DNA of 64,000 nt from Actinomadura sp. WMMA1423 (lineage in GTDB: Bacteria > Actinomycetota > Actinomycetes > Streptosporangiales > Streptosporangiaceae), in NCBI RefSeq assembly GCF_006547145.1, contig NZ_CP041244.1, positions 2,418,001-2,482,000 of the forward strand. The letters run 5' to 3'. Below, piece by piece: positions 25,771 through 35,033 of this stretch (its first letter is position 1; every line of letters starts with the position of its first letter). The notes below the pieces were generated by a model. The model made no database searches. It worked only from the letters and a program-made list of their open reading frames with translations, and was not told the DNA's origin. A program made the position numbers and the translations under genes.

Positions 25771-26520
25771 TCACGCCGACTCGGGGTCGCCCCGGTCGAA
25801 GGTCAGCCGCTGGACGCCCTTGCCCTTGCCGGGCGACCCGAGGTCCTTGCCGTTGACGGTCAGGTTGACGCTGCCGCCGACGCCGACCACCAGCCGGACC
25901 TTCTTCTTGGCGGTGAAGTCCTTCTGGTCGCCCTCGCGGATCATCCCGCTGAACAGCGTCTTGCCCTTGTCGCCCTGGACGTTCAGCCACGTGGTCCGCT
26001 TCGCCTCGACCCGCACCTCGACCTTGGTGCGCGGCGCCTCGGCCACCGGCGCGTTGCTCTTCGGCGCGGACGGCGCGGCGGACGGGGTGCGCGGGGCCGG
26101 CGTCCCGGCGACCTGCCGCGCGGTGCGCCGCTCGCCGCCGCCGTGCCCGACCACCTGCACGACCCCGTAGATCACCACGAGCGCGAGGGCGAGCGCCATC
26201 GCGGCGCTCCAGTTCGGCGACCGGCGCTCGCGGAACGCGACCGGCTGCTCCGGCTCGAACGCCGACACCGCCGAGACGGGCTGCGGGGCGCCGCCGTGCG
26301 CGGCGTCGAACTCGGCGACGAGCGGTTCCGGATCGATGCCGATCACGCGCGAGATGCTGCGGATGTGGCCGCGGGCGTAGAAGTTGCCCCCGCATGCGGA
26401 GAAGTCGTCGGCCTCCATCGCGCGGACGACGGTCTCGCGTATCCGCGTCTGGAGACTCACCTGTGTCACCGAGAGACCGGCCCGCTGACGCTCCTCCGCC
26501 AAGGTCTCACCGATGCTCAC
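25771..26520 (-). CDS. RodZ-like membrane helix-turn-helix protein (HTH_25 / DUF4115)
   Basis: This 249-residue protein has an N-terminal HTH_25 domain (about 2-70; LSVTQVSLQTRIRETVVRAME), a single transmembrane helix (about 105-122), a Pro/Ala-rich linker and a DUF4115 domain at the C-terminus. This is the architecture of RodZ, which links the cytoskeleton to wall synthesis in rods; the actinobacterial role is unclear. GTG at 26520 has an ideal AGAGGAGG six bases upstream and is preferred to an upstream ATG at 26559. It lies between ftsK and rimO, the common actinobacterial order. Confidence 0.88.
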   Translation of the reverse strand: MSIGETLAEERQRAGLSVTQVSLQTRIRETVVRAMEADDFSACGGNFYARGHIRSISRVIGIDPEPLVAEFDAAHGGAPQPVSAVSAFEPEQPVAFRERRSPNWSAAMALALALVVIYGVVQVVGHGGGERRTARQVAGTPAPRTPSAAPSAPKSNAPVAEAPRTKVEVRVEAKRTTWLNVQGDKGKTLFSGMIREGDQKDFTAKKKVRLVVGVGGSVNLTVNGKDLGSPGKGKGVQRLTFDRGDPESA

Positions 26521-26665
26521 GCCGGGCCTCCTCTGAGGAGCATGTGGCCGATTCCGCATGACTGTGGAACCAGTCTAGGAACGGGCGTGCCCGTTCGGCG
26601 ACAGCCAACACGTTCGAAACAGGGCAAGATTTCGCATCATTCCGCAATGCCCCGGCACCGCGCGG

Positions 26666-29329
26666 TCAGCCCCCGCCGCGCAGTTCCGCGAGCACCCCCG
26701 GAAGATCGTCCGGCTTGGCCAGCACGTCGCGCGCCTTGGAGCCCTCGCTGGGCCCGACGATGTCGCGGCTCTCCATCAGGTCCATCAGCCGCCCGGCCTT
26801 GGCGAACCCGACGCGGAGCTTGCGCTGCAGCATCGACGTCGACCCGAACTGGGTGGACACGACCAGCTCGATCGCCTGGACGAGCAGGTCCATGTCGTCG
26901 CCGATCTCCTCGTCGATCTCCTTCTTCGGCGCGCCGGCGGCGGCGACGTCCTCCCGGTAGCTCGCCTCCATCTGCCCCTTGCAGTGGTCGACGACGCTGT
27001 GGATCTCCTTCTCCGACACGTAGGCGTTCTGGAGGCGCATGGGCTTGCTCGCGCCCATCGGCAGGAACAGCGCGTCGCCCTGCCCGACGAGCTTCTCCGC
27101 GCCCGGCTGGTCGAGGATGACGCGGCTGTCGGACAGCGACGAGGTCGCGAACGCCAGCCGCGACGGCACGTTGGCCTTGATGAGGCCGGTGACGACGTCG
27201 ACCGACGGGCGCTGCGTCGCCAGGACGAGGTGGATCCCCGCGGCGCGGGCGAGCTGGGTGATGCGGACGACCGAGTCCTCGACGTCGCGCGGCGCGACCA
27301 TCATCAGGTCGGCCAGCTCGTCGACGATGACGAGCATGTAGGGGTAGGGGGTGTAGACCCGCTCGCTGCCGGGCGGCGGGACCAGCTTGCCCGCCTTCAC
27401 GGCCTTGTTGAAGTCGTCGATGTGCCGGTACCCGGACGCGGCCAGGTCGTCGTAGCGCCGGTCCATCTCCCCGACTACCCATTCGAGGGCCTCGGCGGCC
27501 TTCTTCGGGTTGGTGATGATCGGGGTGATGAGGTGTGGGATGCCCTGGTACATCGTCAGCTCGACCCGCTTGGGGTCGACGAGGATCATCCGCACCTCGT
27601 CGGGGGTGGCGCGCATCAGGATCGAGGTGATCAGGCCGTTGATGCACGTCGACTTGCCGGCCCCGGTGGCGCCCGCGATGAGGATGTGCGGCATCTTCGC
27701 CAGGTTCGCCACGACCGTGCGCCCCTCGACGTCCTTGCCGAGCCCGACGATCATCGGGTGGTGCTCGTTGGTGGCGGCGGGCGAGCGCAGCACGTCGCCG
27801 AGGCTGACGATGTCCTTGTCGGTGTTGGGGATCTCCACGCCGATCGCGGACTTGCCGGGGATCGGGGAGATGATGCGCACGTCGGCGCTCTTCACCGCGT
27901 AGGCGATGTTCTTGGTCAGCGCGGTGACCTTCTCGACCTTCACCGCCGGGCCGAGCTCGATCTCGTACCGGGTGATCGTCGGGCCGCGCGTGAACCCGGT
28001 GACCTGCGCGTCGATGTCGAACTGCTCCAGCACGCCGGTGAGCGCGTTCACCACCGTGTCGTTGGCCTTCGTGCGCGGCTTGGACACGCTGCCGGGCCGC
28101 AGCGCCGTCGGGTCGGGCAGGACGTAGATCTCCCCGGAGGACGACAGCGGCAGCTGCTCGGTCCGGCGCGGCGCCGGCGTCGGGTCGCGCACCTCGGGGA
28201 GCTCGGCCTCGGTGGGCGCCTCGGCCGCCATGGGGTCGGCGGCCATGGGATCGGCCGCCATGGACTCGCCGGCCACGTGCTCGTCCATCGGCTCGTCGTC
28301 GTGGGGCGGGGCCGGGGGCGGGACCTGCGCGCCGAACGGGTCGGGCTCGAACAGCTCGTCGGCGAGGTCGCGGCGGGGGCGGTCGGCCTTCTTCGGCTCG
28401 TCCTCCAGCAGCGGCGTGTCGTAGGGCCGGGAGTGCTCGCCGACCTCCAGTTCGCCGTCCTCGGACTTGCCCTTGCGGCGCCGCTTCTTCGGCGCGTCCT
28501 CGCCCTCGGCCTTATCGTCGGACGGGCGTTCGGGGCGGTTCTGGAGCGTCGCCATGGCCCACAGGTCGGCCACCCGCTCGGGGACCTTCGCGATCGGCGT
28601 CGCGGTGACGACCAGCAGCCCGAACCCGGACAGGAGCAGCAGCAGCGGGACGGCCACCCACCCGCTGAGCGCCGCCTCCAGCGGCGCCGACACCAGCCAG
28701 CCGACCACGCCGCCGGACTCGCGCACGCCGTCCATGTCCTTCGCTGGGGACGGGACGCCCGCGGCGATGTGCAGGATGCCGAGGACGCCGACGCCGAGCG
28801 CGGTCATGCCGATGACGACGCGGCCGGTGTCCTCGTGGTGCTCGGGGTGGCGCAGCGTCCGCCACGCCAGCAGCGCCAGCAGCACGGGCAGGGCCATCGC
28901 CAGGATGCCGAGGCCGCCGCGGGCGACCTTCTCCAGCGCGATGGTGACGACGCCGTCGGGCCGGAACCAGGTCACCGAGGCCAGCACGATGGAGGAGCCG
29001 AGCAGCGCCAGCCCGAGGCCGTCGCGGCGGTGCTCGGGGTCGAGGCTGCGGGCGCCGTTGCCGTAGGCGCGGAACACCGACCCGACCGCGACCGCCGCGA
29101 GCAGGTACAGCCTGAACAGGAGCTTGAAGAACCCGAGCACCGCCTGGGAGAACGGGTCGGGCTTCTGGGGAGGGCGTCCGCGGCCTGAGCCGCGGCTCCC
29201 CCTGGAGCTACCGCTCCCCTTGGAGGTACCGCTGGGTCGCTTCCGGGGGGACGAACCTGCGGGCTTGCGAGCCGCCGTGCCCCCCGCACGCGAGGAGGGT
29301 TTCGCGCCTCCGGACGCACGTGTGGCCAT
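26666..29329 (-). CDS. ftsK: DNA translocase FtsK/SpoIIIE
   Basis: This 887-residue protein has a basic Ser/Arg/Gly-rich N-terminus and four membrane helices (about 65-260). An acidic/proline linker follows, containing an imperfect MAADP repeat near 365-380. The motor domain has Walker A GATGAGKS near 550 and Walker B VIVDELADL near 668, and a gamma winged-helix domain ends the protein. It pumps chromosomal DNA through the division septum. The ATG at 29329 lacks a clear Shine-Dalgarno sequence; TTG 29347 is an alternative. Confidence 0.95.
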   Translation of the reverse strand: MATRASGGAKPSSRAGGTAARKPAGSSPRKRPSGTSKGSGSSRGSRGSGRGRPPQKPDPFSQAVLGFFKLLFRLYLLAAVAVGSVFRAYGNGARSLDPEHRRDGLGLALLGSSIVLASVTWFRPDGVVTIALEKVARGGLGILAMALPVLLALLAWRTLRHPEHHEDTGRVVIGMTALGVGVLGILHIAAGVPSPAKDMDGVRESGGVVGWLVSAPLEAALSGWVAVPLLLLLSGFGLLVVTATPIAKVPERVADLWAMATLQNRPERPSDDKAEGEDAPKKRRRKGKSEDGELEVGEHSRPYDTPLLEDEPKKADRPRRDLADELFEPDPFGAQVPPPAPPHDDEPMDEHVAGESMAADPMAADPMAAEAPTEAELPEVRDPTPAPRRTEQLPLSSSGEIYVLPDPTALRPGSVSKPRTKANDTVVNALTGVLEQFDIDAQVTGFTRGPTITRYEIELGPAVKVEKVTALTKNIAYAVKSADVRIISPIPGKSAIGVEIPNTDKDIVSLGDVLRSPAATNEHHPMIVGLGKDVEGRTVVANLAKMPHILIAGATGAGKSTCINGLITSILMRATPDEVRMILVDPKRVELTMYQGIPHLITPIITNPKKAAEALEWVVGEMDRRYDDLAASGYRHIDDFNKAVKAGKLVPPPGSERVYTPYPYMLVIVDELADLMMVAPRDVEDSVVRITQLARAAGIHLVLATQRPSVDVVTGLIKANVPSRLAFATSSLSDSRVILDQPGAEKLVGQGDALFLPMGASKPMRLQNAYVSEKEIHSVVDHCKGQMEASYREDVAAAGAPKKEIDEEIGDDMDLLVQAIELVVSTQFGSTSMLQRKLRVGFAKAGRLMDLMESRDIVGPSEGSKARDVLAKPDDLPGVLAELRGGG

Positions 29330-29385
29330 GGTTATGAGAGTAACCAAGGACCTTCGCGGTTCCGGGGATGGCGGGCGGGCGTGTC

Positions 29386-29442
29386 GAGCGGACGGCCGCG
29401 GCCGCCGGCCCCGGGTCGGGGCCGGTCCGCGGCCGTCCGCTC
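29386..29442. terminator. long hairpin between rnj and ftsK
   Basis: A perfect 16-bp outer stem (GAGCGGACGGCCGCGG with 29427-29442) encloses an inner perfect stem CCGGCCCC-GGGTC-GGGGCCGG (29405-29425). It begins 11 bp after the rnj stop. No T tract follows on the minus strand, so it may act as an RNA-stability structure or a partial terminator. Confidence 0.75.
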
Positions 29443-29452
29443 GGCGGCGCCG

Positions 29453-31138
29453 CTAGACCTCGACGACCACCGGGATGATCATCGGGCGGCGGCGGTAGTT
29501 CTCGCTCACCCACTTGCCGACGGTGCGCCGGATGAGCTGGCTCATCTGGTGCACGTCGTTCACGCCGTCGCCGGCCGCGTCCCGCAGGACGCCCTCGATC
29601 CGCGCGATGACCTCGTCGAAGTCCTCGTTGACGATGCCGGCGCCGCGGGCGTGCACCTCGGGCCCGGCGACGAGCTTGCCGGAGGTGGAGTCGATGCCGA
29701 TGACGATGGAGACGAACCCCTCCTCGCCGAGGATGCGCCGGTCCTTCAGGGAGGTCTCGGTGACCTCGCCGACCGAGAGGCCGTCGACGTACACGTACCC
29801 GGCGGGGACCGCACCGACGATCTTGGCCTGGCCGTCCACGAGGTCGACGACGACGCCGTCCTCTGCGATGACGATGCCGTCCTCCGGCACGCCGGTGAGC
29901 GCGGCGAGCTTGGCGTGGGCGCGCAGGTGCCGCCACTCGCCGTGGATCGGCATGAAGTTCGCCGGCTTGGTCATGTTGAGCACGTACAGCAGCTCGCCGG
30001 CCGAGGCGTGCCCGGACACGTGCACGAGCGCGTTGCCCTTGTGGACGATGCGGGCGCCCCACCGGGTGAGGCCGTTGATGACGCGGTTGACCGCGTTCTC
30101 GTTGCCCGGGATCAGCGACGAGGCCAGCATCACGGTGTCGCGCTCGGTGATGCGGATCGAGTGGTCGCGGTTGGCCATCCGCGACAGCGCCGACATCGGC
30201 TCGCCCTGCGACCCTGTGCACACCAGCACGAGCCGGTCGCCGGGGATGTCGTCGATCACCTTCTGCTCGACCATGATCACGTCGGGGACGTTCAGGTACC
30301 CGAGTTCGCGCGCGACGCCCATGTTGCGGACCATGGACCGCCCGACGAAGCAGACCTTGCGGCCGTTGGCGACGGCGGCGTCCAGGACCTGCTGGACGCG
30401 GTGGATGTGCGAGGCGAAGCAGGCGACGATGAGCCGCCCCTGCGCGGTGCGGAACACCTCGTCCACGACCGGCCCGATGTTGCGCTCGCTGGTGACGAAG
30501 CCGGGGACCTCGGCGTTCGTCGAGTCCGACATCAGCAGGTCGATGCCCTCGGCGCCGAGCCGGGCGAACCCGGGCAGGTCGGTGAGCCGGCCGTCCAGCG
30601 GGAGCTGGTCCATCTTGAAGTCGCCGGTGTGCAGGACGAGCCCGGCGGGCGTGCGCACGGCGACGGCGAGGGCGTCGGGGATGGAGTGGTTGACGGCGAG
30701 GAACTCGCAGTCGAACGGCCCGAACGAGCGGCGCTCCCCCTCCGCGACCACGTGGGTCACCGGCTTGATGCGGTGCTCGGTGAGCTTGGCCTCCAGCAGC
30801 GCCAGCGACAGCCGCGAGCCGACCAGCGGGATGTCGCGGCGCTCGCGCAGCAGGTACGGGACGGCGCCGATGTGGTCCTCGTGGCCGTGCGTGACGATGA
30901 CGGCCTCGATGTCGTCGAGCCTGTCCCTGATGTACTCGAAGTCGGGCAGTATCAGGTCGACGCCGGGCTGCTCGGTCTCGGGGAAGAGAACGCCGCAGTC
31001 GACGATGAGCAGGCGACCGCCGTACTCGAACACCGTCATGTTGCGGCCGATCTCCCCGAGCCCGCCCAGCGCGACGATCCGCAGGCCTCCCTTGGGCTGC
31101 GTGGGCGGTTCCGACAGATCCGGGTGAGGATGGCTCAC
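29453..31138 (-). CDS. rnj: ribonuclease J
   Basis: This 561-residue metallo-beta-lactamase/beta-CASP nuclease has the zinc motif HGHEDH at 84-89. Further metal ligands (NHS, TGDFKMD) follow, as does the beta-CASP HVSGHA motif. It combines 5'-3' exonuclease and endonuclease activity in mRNA turnover and rRNA maturation. GTG at 31138 overlaps the dapA stop (GTGA), so dapA-rnj is one transcript, as in other actinobacteria. Confidence 0.95.
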   Translation of the reverse strand: MSHPHPDLSEPPTQPKGGLRIVALGGLGEIGRNMTVFEYGGRLLIVDCGVLFPETEQPGVDLILPDFEYIRDRLDDIEAVIVTHGHEDHIGAVPYLLRERRDIPLVGSRLSLALLEAKLTEHRIKPVTHVVAEGERRSFGPFDCEFLAVNHSIPDALAVAVRTPAGLVLHTGDFKMDQLPLDGRLTDLPGFARLGAEGIDLLMSDSTNAEVPGFVTSERNIGPVVDEVFRTAQGRLIVACFASHIHRVQQVLDAAVANGRKVCFVGRSMVRNMGVARELGYLNVPDVIMVEQKVIDDIPGDRLVLVCTGSQGEPMSALSRMANRDHSIRITERDTVMLASSLIPGNENAVNRVINGLTRWGARIVHKGNALVHVSGHASAGELLYVLNMTKPANFMPIHGEWRHLRAHAKLAALTGVPEDGIVIAEDGVVVDLVDGQAKIVGAVPAGYVYVDGLSVGEVTETSLKDRRILGEEGFVSIVIGIDSTSGKLVAGPEVHARGAGIVNEDFDEVIARIEGVLRDAAGDGVNDVHQMSQLIRRTVGKWVSENYRRRPMIIPVVVEV

Positions 31139-32073
31139 CGGGCGACCTCCGGGATGACTACCTCCGGCACTTTGACTCCCCCTATCGTGAGGTCTTCGCG
31201 CAGGCGCACCGCGAACTCGGGCGGGGCCTCCACCAGCGGCGCGCGAAGCGGGCCGCCTCCGGGGAGGCCGAGCAGGTTCAGCGCTGCCTTGACGGCGATG
31301 GCGCCCTGCGTACGGGTCATGATGGCGGCGACCACGGGAAGCAGCCGCCGGTGGATCTCCAGCGCCCGCCCGTGCTCACCGGCTCGGTAGGCGTCGATCA
31401 TCTCATGGAGTTCGACGCCGACCACATGGCCGACCACGCTGACGAACCCCGCCGCCCCGACCGACAGCCACGGCAGGTTGAGGTTGTCGTCGCCGGAGTA
31501 CCAGACGAGGTCGGTCTCGGCCATCACCATGGACGCGCCGAACAGGTCGCCCTTGGCGTCCTTGACGGCCACGATCCGCGGGTGCTCGGCGAGCTGCAGG
31601 AGCGTGTCGGTCTGGATCGGCACGCCGGCGCGCCCCGGGATGTCGTACAGCATGTTGGGCAGCGCCGTCGCGTCGGCCACCGCCGTGAAGTGGCGGACGA
31701 GGCCCTCCTGCGGCGGCTTGTTGTAGTACGGCGTGACCACGAGCAGGCCGTGCGCGCCCGCCTCCTCGGCCTGGCGCGCGAGTTTCAGGCTGTGCTCGGT
31801 GTGGTTGGTCCCGGCACCGGCGACGATCACGGCGCGGTCGCCGACCGCCTCGATGACCGCGCGGAGGAGCTCGCTCTTCTCTTCGTCGCTCGTCGTGGGC
31901 GACTCGCCCGTCGTCCCGTTGACGACGAGGCCGTCATGGCGCCGCTCGTCGACCAGGTGGGTCGCGAGGCGCGCGGCGCCGTCGTAGTCGACGCCGCCGT
32001 CGGGCAGGAACGGGGTGACCATGGCGGTCAGCATCCGTCCGAACGGAGCGTCAGTGGATGTGCTGGGTGCCAT
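31135..32073 (-). CDS. dapA: 4-hydroxy-tetrahydrodipicolinate synthase
   Basis: This 312-residue TIM-barrel aldolase condenses pyruvate with aspartate semialdehyde in the diaminopimelate/lysine pathway. GTTGES (53-58), Tyr143 in YDIPGR and Schiff-base Lys171 in VKDAKG are present. The ATG at 32073 is closely preceded by the palindrome AACGGTACCGTT, whose TACCGT could be a -10 seven bases from the start, so the message may be leaderless. The pathway partner dapB lies at 49.4 kb. Confidence 0.95.
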   Translation of the reverse strand: MAPSTSTDAPFGRMLTAMVTPFLPDGGVDYDGAARLATHLVDERRHDGLVVNGTTGESPTTSDEEKSELLRAVIEAVGDRAVIVAGAGTNHTEHSLKLARQAEEAGAHGLLVVTPYYNKPPQEGLVRHFTAVADATALPNMLYDIPGRAGVPIQTDTLLQLAEHPRIVAVKDAKGDLFGASMVMAETDLVWYSGDDNLNLPWLSVGAAGFVSVVGHVVGVELHEMIDAYRAGEHGRALEIHRRLLPVVAAIMTRTQGAIAVKAALNLLGLPGGGPLRAPLVEAPPEFAVRLREDLTIGGVKVPEVVIPEVAR

Positions 32074-32079
32074 GCAACG

Positions 32080-32091
32080 AACGGTACCGTT
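32080..32091. promoter_or_regulatory. palindrome over the dapA promoter
   Basis: The perfect 12-bp palindrome AACGGTACCGTT begins 7 bp upstream of the dapA start. It overlaps the likely -10 (TACCGT on the minus strand). It could be an operator or a chance consequence of the -10. Confidence 0.4.
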
Positions 32092-32146
32092 ACGGCCCAT
32101 CCACTTGGACCCGCAGGTCGAAGCGGAACGGGAGAAAACGGAAGGA

Positions 32147-32186
32147 AGCCGCCGCCACACGCTCGGGGGTACGCGTGGCGGCGGCT
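32147..32186 (-). terminator. terminator of the small gene upstream of dapA
   Basis: A 15-bp stem with one G-T pair (AGCCGCCGCCACACG with 32172-32186) is followed on the minus strand by TTCCTTCCGTTTTCTCC. It isolates dapA-rnj from the upstream gene. Confidence 0.8.
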
Positions 32187-32228
32187 CCCACAACGCACAT
32201 CGTGGCACGCAAATGCCGCGTTACGGGG

Positions 32229-32450
32229 TCAGTCCGGCCACGTCCCGGACTCGGTTGGATAACGTGACCCATCGGTCATCTCATGGAGTCGGATTCGGAG
32301 CTCTTCGGCGTCGGAGGTGCGCACGAGATCGTTCCCGCGGACGGCCCACCATCGGCCGGACCCGCCCCGGCCGATCCGCCAGTCGGCGAACTCGGCCGCC
32401 AGTTCGCCGAGCCGGTCGGCGTCGTACCGCGCGGACTGCTGAGTGCCCAT
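32229..32450 (-). CDS. small conserved-looking protein of unknown function (73 aa)
   Basis: This short soluble protein contains EFADWRIGRGGSGRWWAVRG and a following EELRIRLHEM helix. A Trp-rich GRWWAxR core of this kind recurs in small actinomycete proteins often found near XRE regulators; this is from memory. It has its own downstream terminator, which supports expression. The ATG at 32450 is chosen over a longer reading from 32501. Function is unknown. Confidence 0.6.
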   Translation of the reverse strand: MGTQQSARYDADRLGELAAEFADWRIGRGGSGRWWAVRGNDLVRTSDAEELRIRLHEMTDGSRYPTESGTWPD

Positions 32451-32586
32451 CGGCGTCCCACTTCCTTTGCCATCCGCCAGTCGAGGCTTGACCTTCCGCA
32501 CCGTCCACTACCCCCGGGTGTGTCCGGATATCCACCCCTTTTTACCTGCGGATACGCGAGTTTCGGAACGTGACAGCGCGGGTTTC

Positions 32587-33624
32587 TCAGCCGCCAAAAC
32601 TTCCTGTCGCGCGGGGTAGCCAGGTTGCGCGGTAACGCGACCATTCGGCGGGGTCCGTGGTCCAGTCCGCGTACACCCCGACCCCGTACGGACGCTCGGG
32701 CGGACGGTCCAGGTCGTCGATCCCCCGCCGGACGCCGCGCAGCGCGACGGCCAGGTCCTCCGCCCATCCCGCGACGGGCGGACGGTAGGTGGGGACGCCG
32801 ATGAAGACCGTCGTGCGGTCGCCGATGAGCTCCAGCGTCGCGCGGGTGTGCCGGGCGTAGTGCCAGCCGGCGAGGGCGCGCGTGGGCAGCGACACGTCGT
32901 AGGTCATGATCGCGACCTGGTCGGAGCGGTCGGCGACCGCGCGCAGGAACTCCTCCGTCGGACGGGGCGGGTAGTGGACCTTCCCCGTGCGCGGGACGAG
33001 CGCCTTGTAGACCGGCTGGGCGGCGTCCACCAGCGCCGGCTGCTCGAGCGCCACCGACAGCAGCCGCCCCTTCGACCGGGTCAGCTCGCGGGTGGCGTCC
33101 ATGAGCGCGAGGAAGGCGCGGTCGTCGGGGTAGATCGGCTCGAAGTCGTAGTGGATGCCGTCGAAGCCCAGGTCGAGGAGGGCCGCGTCCGTTCCGAGCA
33201 CCCGGGCCCGCACGGCGGGGTCGTCGAGGTCGATGACGCCCTTGCCCTCCACCATCCGGATCTGCCCCAGGTACGCCTGCGCGCGGACGCCCGGCGCGTA
33301 CTCGCGCACGGCGGCGATGAGCTGCCGCGCGTAGCGGTACTTGGACTCGGGGACGGTGCCGTCCGCCTCGAACGGACCCGTGTGGAAGAAGACGTCGGTG
33401 ATGCGGTTCTCCGTCAGCAGCCTTCCGAGCGCCCGGTACTCGGCGTCGCTGTGGGGCTCCCCCACCCACTGGTGCCGCGCCCACAGCGCGTTGGCCTCGG
33501 TGCCGCGCGCCTCGGGGTCGTCCTGCCACCACACCCAGGCCCCGGCGGGCACCAGCGCGGCGAGCCCGAGCATGTAGGCCGCCAACCAACCCAGAATCCG
33601 TCCGACCCGCCCCAAAACCCGCAT
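32587..33624 (-). CDS. membrane-anchored GH18-like glycoside hydrolase domain protein
   Basis: This 345-residue protein has an N-terminal hydrophobic anchor (about 9-34) and then an extracytoplasmic TIM-barrel-like domain. The segment GFDGIHYDFEP (153-163) matches the GH18 catalytic pattern DGxxxDxE, with Glu162 as candidate acid. A YxxDVS stretch further on fits the barrel. Substrates could be chitin-like or cell-wall glycans. The gene stands alone between the 73-aa gene and a small membrane protein. The start is supported by the hydrophobic anchor, not by a good ribosome site. Confidence 0.78.
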   Translation of the reverse strand: MRVLGRVGRILGWLAAYMLGLAALVPAGAWVWWQDDPEARGTEANALWARHQWVGEPHSDAEYRALGRLLTENRITDVFFHTGPFEADGTVPESKYRYARQLIAAVREYAPGVRAQAYLGQIRMVEGKGVIDLDDPAVRARVLGTDAALLDLGFDGIHYDFEPIYPDDRAFLALMDATRELTRSKGRLLSVALEQPALVDAAQPVYKALVPRTGKVHYPPRPTEEFLRAVADRSDQVAIMTYDVSLPTRALAGWHYARHTRATLELIGDRTTVFIGVPTYRPPVAGWAEDLAVALRGVRRGIDDLDRPPERPYGVGVYADWTTDPAEWSRYRATWLPRATGSFGG

Positions 33625-33863
33625 CGCGCAATCATGGCGGATGAGCCGGGCGCCGGGCGCGCCGCCGCCCCAGCGGCGCCCCAGCCGCGTCCCACGGCCC
33701 GCCCATAAAACGATCATGGTTGGGACGTGTTCGCGCGCCGCGCGCGGCAGCGGTTGACAACGGGGGAACCTTGTATTCACGAGGCGGCTCGTGGTGTCGG
33801 CCCGTTGGTCTCGATGGGGAGCCGCCCGGTCCTTACCGTCCACACGGATGGAGGTCAACCGGC

Positions 33864-34040
33864 ATGCGAGTCCCACCGAGGCAGGGCGATCCCCGCCCCC
33901 TGATCAGCACGCGGGCCCTCGTGATCGTCCTCGTGGCGGTCGGCGCCGCCGCGCTCGCCGCCGCCGCCCCGGATCTGGCGATCCCGATCGGGGTGGGCGT
34001 GGCGGTCATCACGCTCCTGGCCCAGATAGTCAAGGACTGA
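33864..34040 (+). CDS. small membrane protein (58 aa)
   Basis: After a basic N-terminus (MRVPPRQGDPRPL), two hydrophobic stretches (about 17-35 and 38-54) predict a hairpin membrane protein. GGAGG lies 7 bases before the ATG. It converges with the EamA gene that ends 2 bp away. No family is recognised. Confidence 0.65.
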   Translation: MRVPPRQGDPRPLISTRALVIVLVAVGAAALAAAAPDLAIPIGVGVAVITLLAQIVKD

Positions 34041-34042
34041 CC

Positions 34043-35020
34043 TCACCCGCGCCGCGCGCGGCGGGCGGGCATCGCGACCGCCCGGTCCTGCGCGGCGCCC
34101 GGCAGGGTGCGCCGGACGCGGGCGCGCTGGGTGAGGGCCACGCAGATCAGCACCGCCACGGCCGCGAGCGCGGTCGTGGCGTCGATCCGTTCGCCGAGGA
34201 GGACACCCGACCACAGCAGGGTGAGCATGGGCTGGGTCAGCTGGATCTGGCTGGCGCGGGCGATCCCCGCCCGCGCCAGTCCCTCGTACCAGGCGAAGAA
34301 GCCGAGGTAGGCGGAGAAGACGGACACGTAGCCGAAGCCGAGCACGGCGTGCGCCGTCCAGGACGGGTGGGTCGTGGCGAGCAGCCACCCGGTGACCGGG
34401 ACGGTGACGGGGGCCGCCAGGACGAGCGCCCAGGAGATGACGCGCCAGCCCGGCATGTCACGGGCGAGGCGCGCCCCCTCGGCGTAGCCGGCCGCGCAGG
34501 TGAGCAGCGCGGTGAACAGCAGCAGGTCGGCGGGGGTGACGCGGCCCGCCCCGCGTACCAGCGCGAAACCGGTGACGCAGATCGCGCCGGCCGCGCTCGC
34601 CAGCCAGAAGGCCCGGGACGGGCGCTCGCCCGCGCGCAGGACCCCGAGCACGGCGGTGGCGGCGGGCAGCAGCCCGACGACGACGGCCGAGTGGCCGGCG
34701 GACGCGCCGTGGTCGAGCGCGAGGGTGGAGAACAGCGGGAACCCGAAGACCACTCCGGCGACGACGACCGCGAAGCTCGCCCACTGCCCGCGGCGCGGAG
34801 GGCGCGCCCGGACCGATAGCAGTGCGGCGGCGGCCAGGACGCTCGCCGCGGCGTTGCGGCCGACTCCGATCAGGTACGGGTCGAGCCCCTCGAGCCCGAA
34901 GGCCGTCGTCGGTAGGGTGAGGGAGAAGGTCAGGACGCCGAGTGCCGCAAGCCCCAGACCCGCGCCGGGGGCGATGCCCGCTATCGGCGCGGACGCAGTA
35001 GCGCTATCTTTGATCCTCAT
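34043..35020 (-). CDS. EamA-family transporter divergent from a MocR regulator
   Basis: This 325-residue protein has ten membrane helices in two EamA halves (about 15-150 and 165-300). It is a DMT exporter of unknown substrate. Its ATG shares two bases with the start codon of the opposite MocR gene, so the message is probably leaderless (a TATCGT hexamer on the minus strand lies five bases upstream). MocR-EamA pairs are common. The MocR protein is the likely controller. Confidence 0.88.
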   Translation of the reverse strand: MRIKDSATASAPIAGIAPGAGLGLAALGVLTFSLTLPTTAFGLEGLDPYLIGVGRNAAASVLAAAALLSVRARPPRRGQWASFAVVVAGVVFGFPLFSTLALDHGASAGHSAVVVGLLPAATAVLGVLRAGERPSRAFWLASAAGAICVTGFALVRGAGRVTPADLLLFTALLTCAAGYAEGARLARDMPGWRVISWALVLAAPVTVPVTGWLLATTHPSWTAHAVLGFGYVSVFSAYLGFFAWYEGLARAGIARASQIQLTQPMLTLLWSGVLLGERIDATTALAAVAVLICVALTQRARVRRTLPGAAQDRAVAMPARRARRG

Positions 35021-35033
35021 GAATGACGATAGC
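34980..35033. promoter_or_regulatory. MocR/EamA divergent promoter with GCTATC repeats
   Basis: GCTATC occurs directly at 34980-34985 and 35003-35008. It occurs inverted (GATAGC) at 35028-35033. The last two flank the shared CATG where both genes start. The inner TATCTT (+) and TATCGT (-) hexamers are at -10 distance from the two starts. MocR proteins typically bind two direct repeats, and a third inverted site is also seen in some. Confidence 0.65.

Noticed and set aside
33754-33779. TTGACA with a downstream TATTCA as promoter of the 58-aa membrane protein
   Set aside because: The spacing is only 14 bp, too short for a sigma-70-type promoter; left as an unproven hint.
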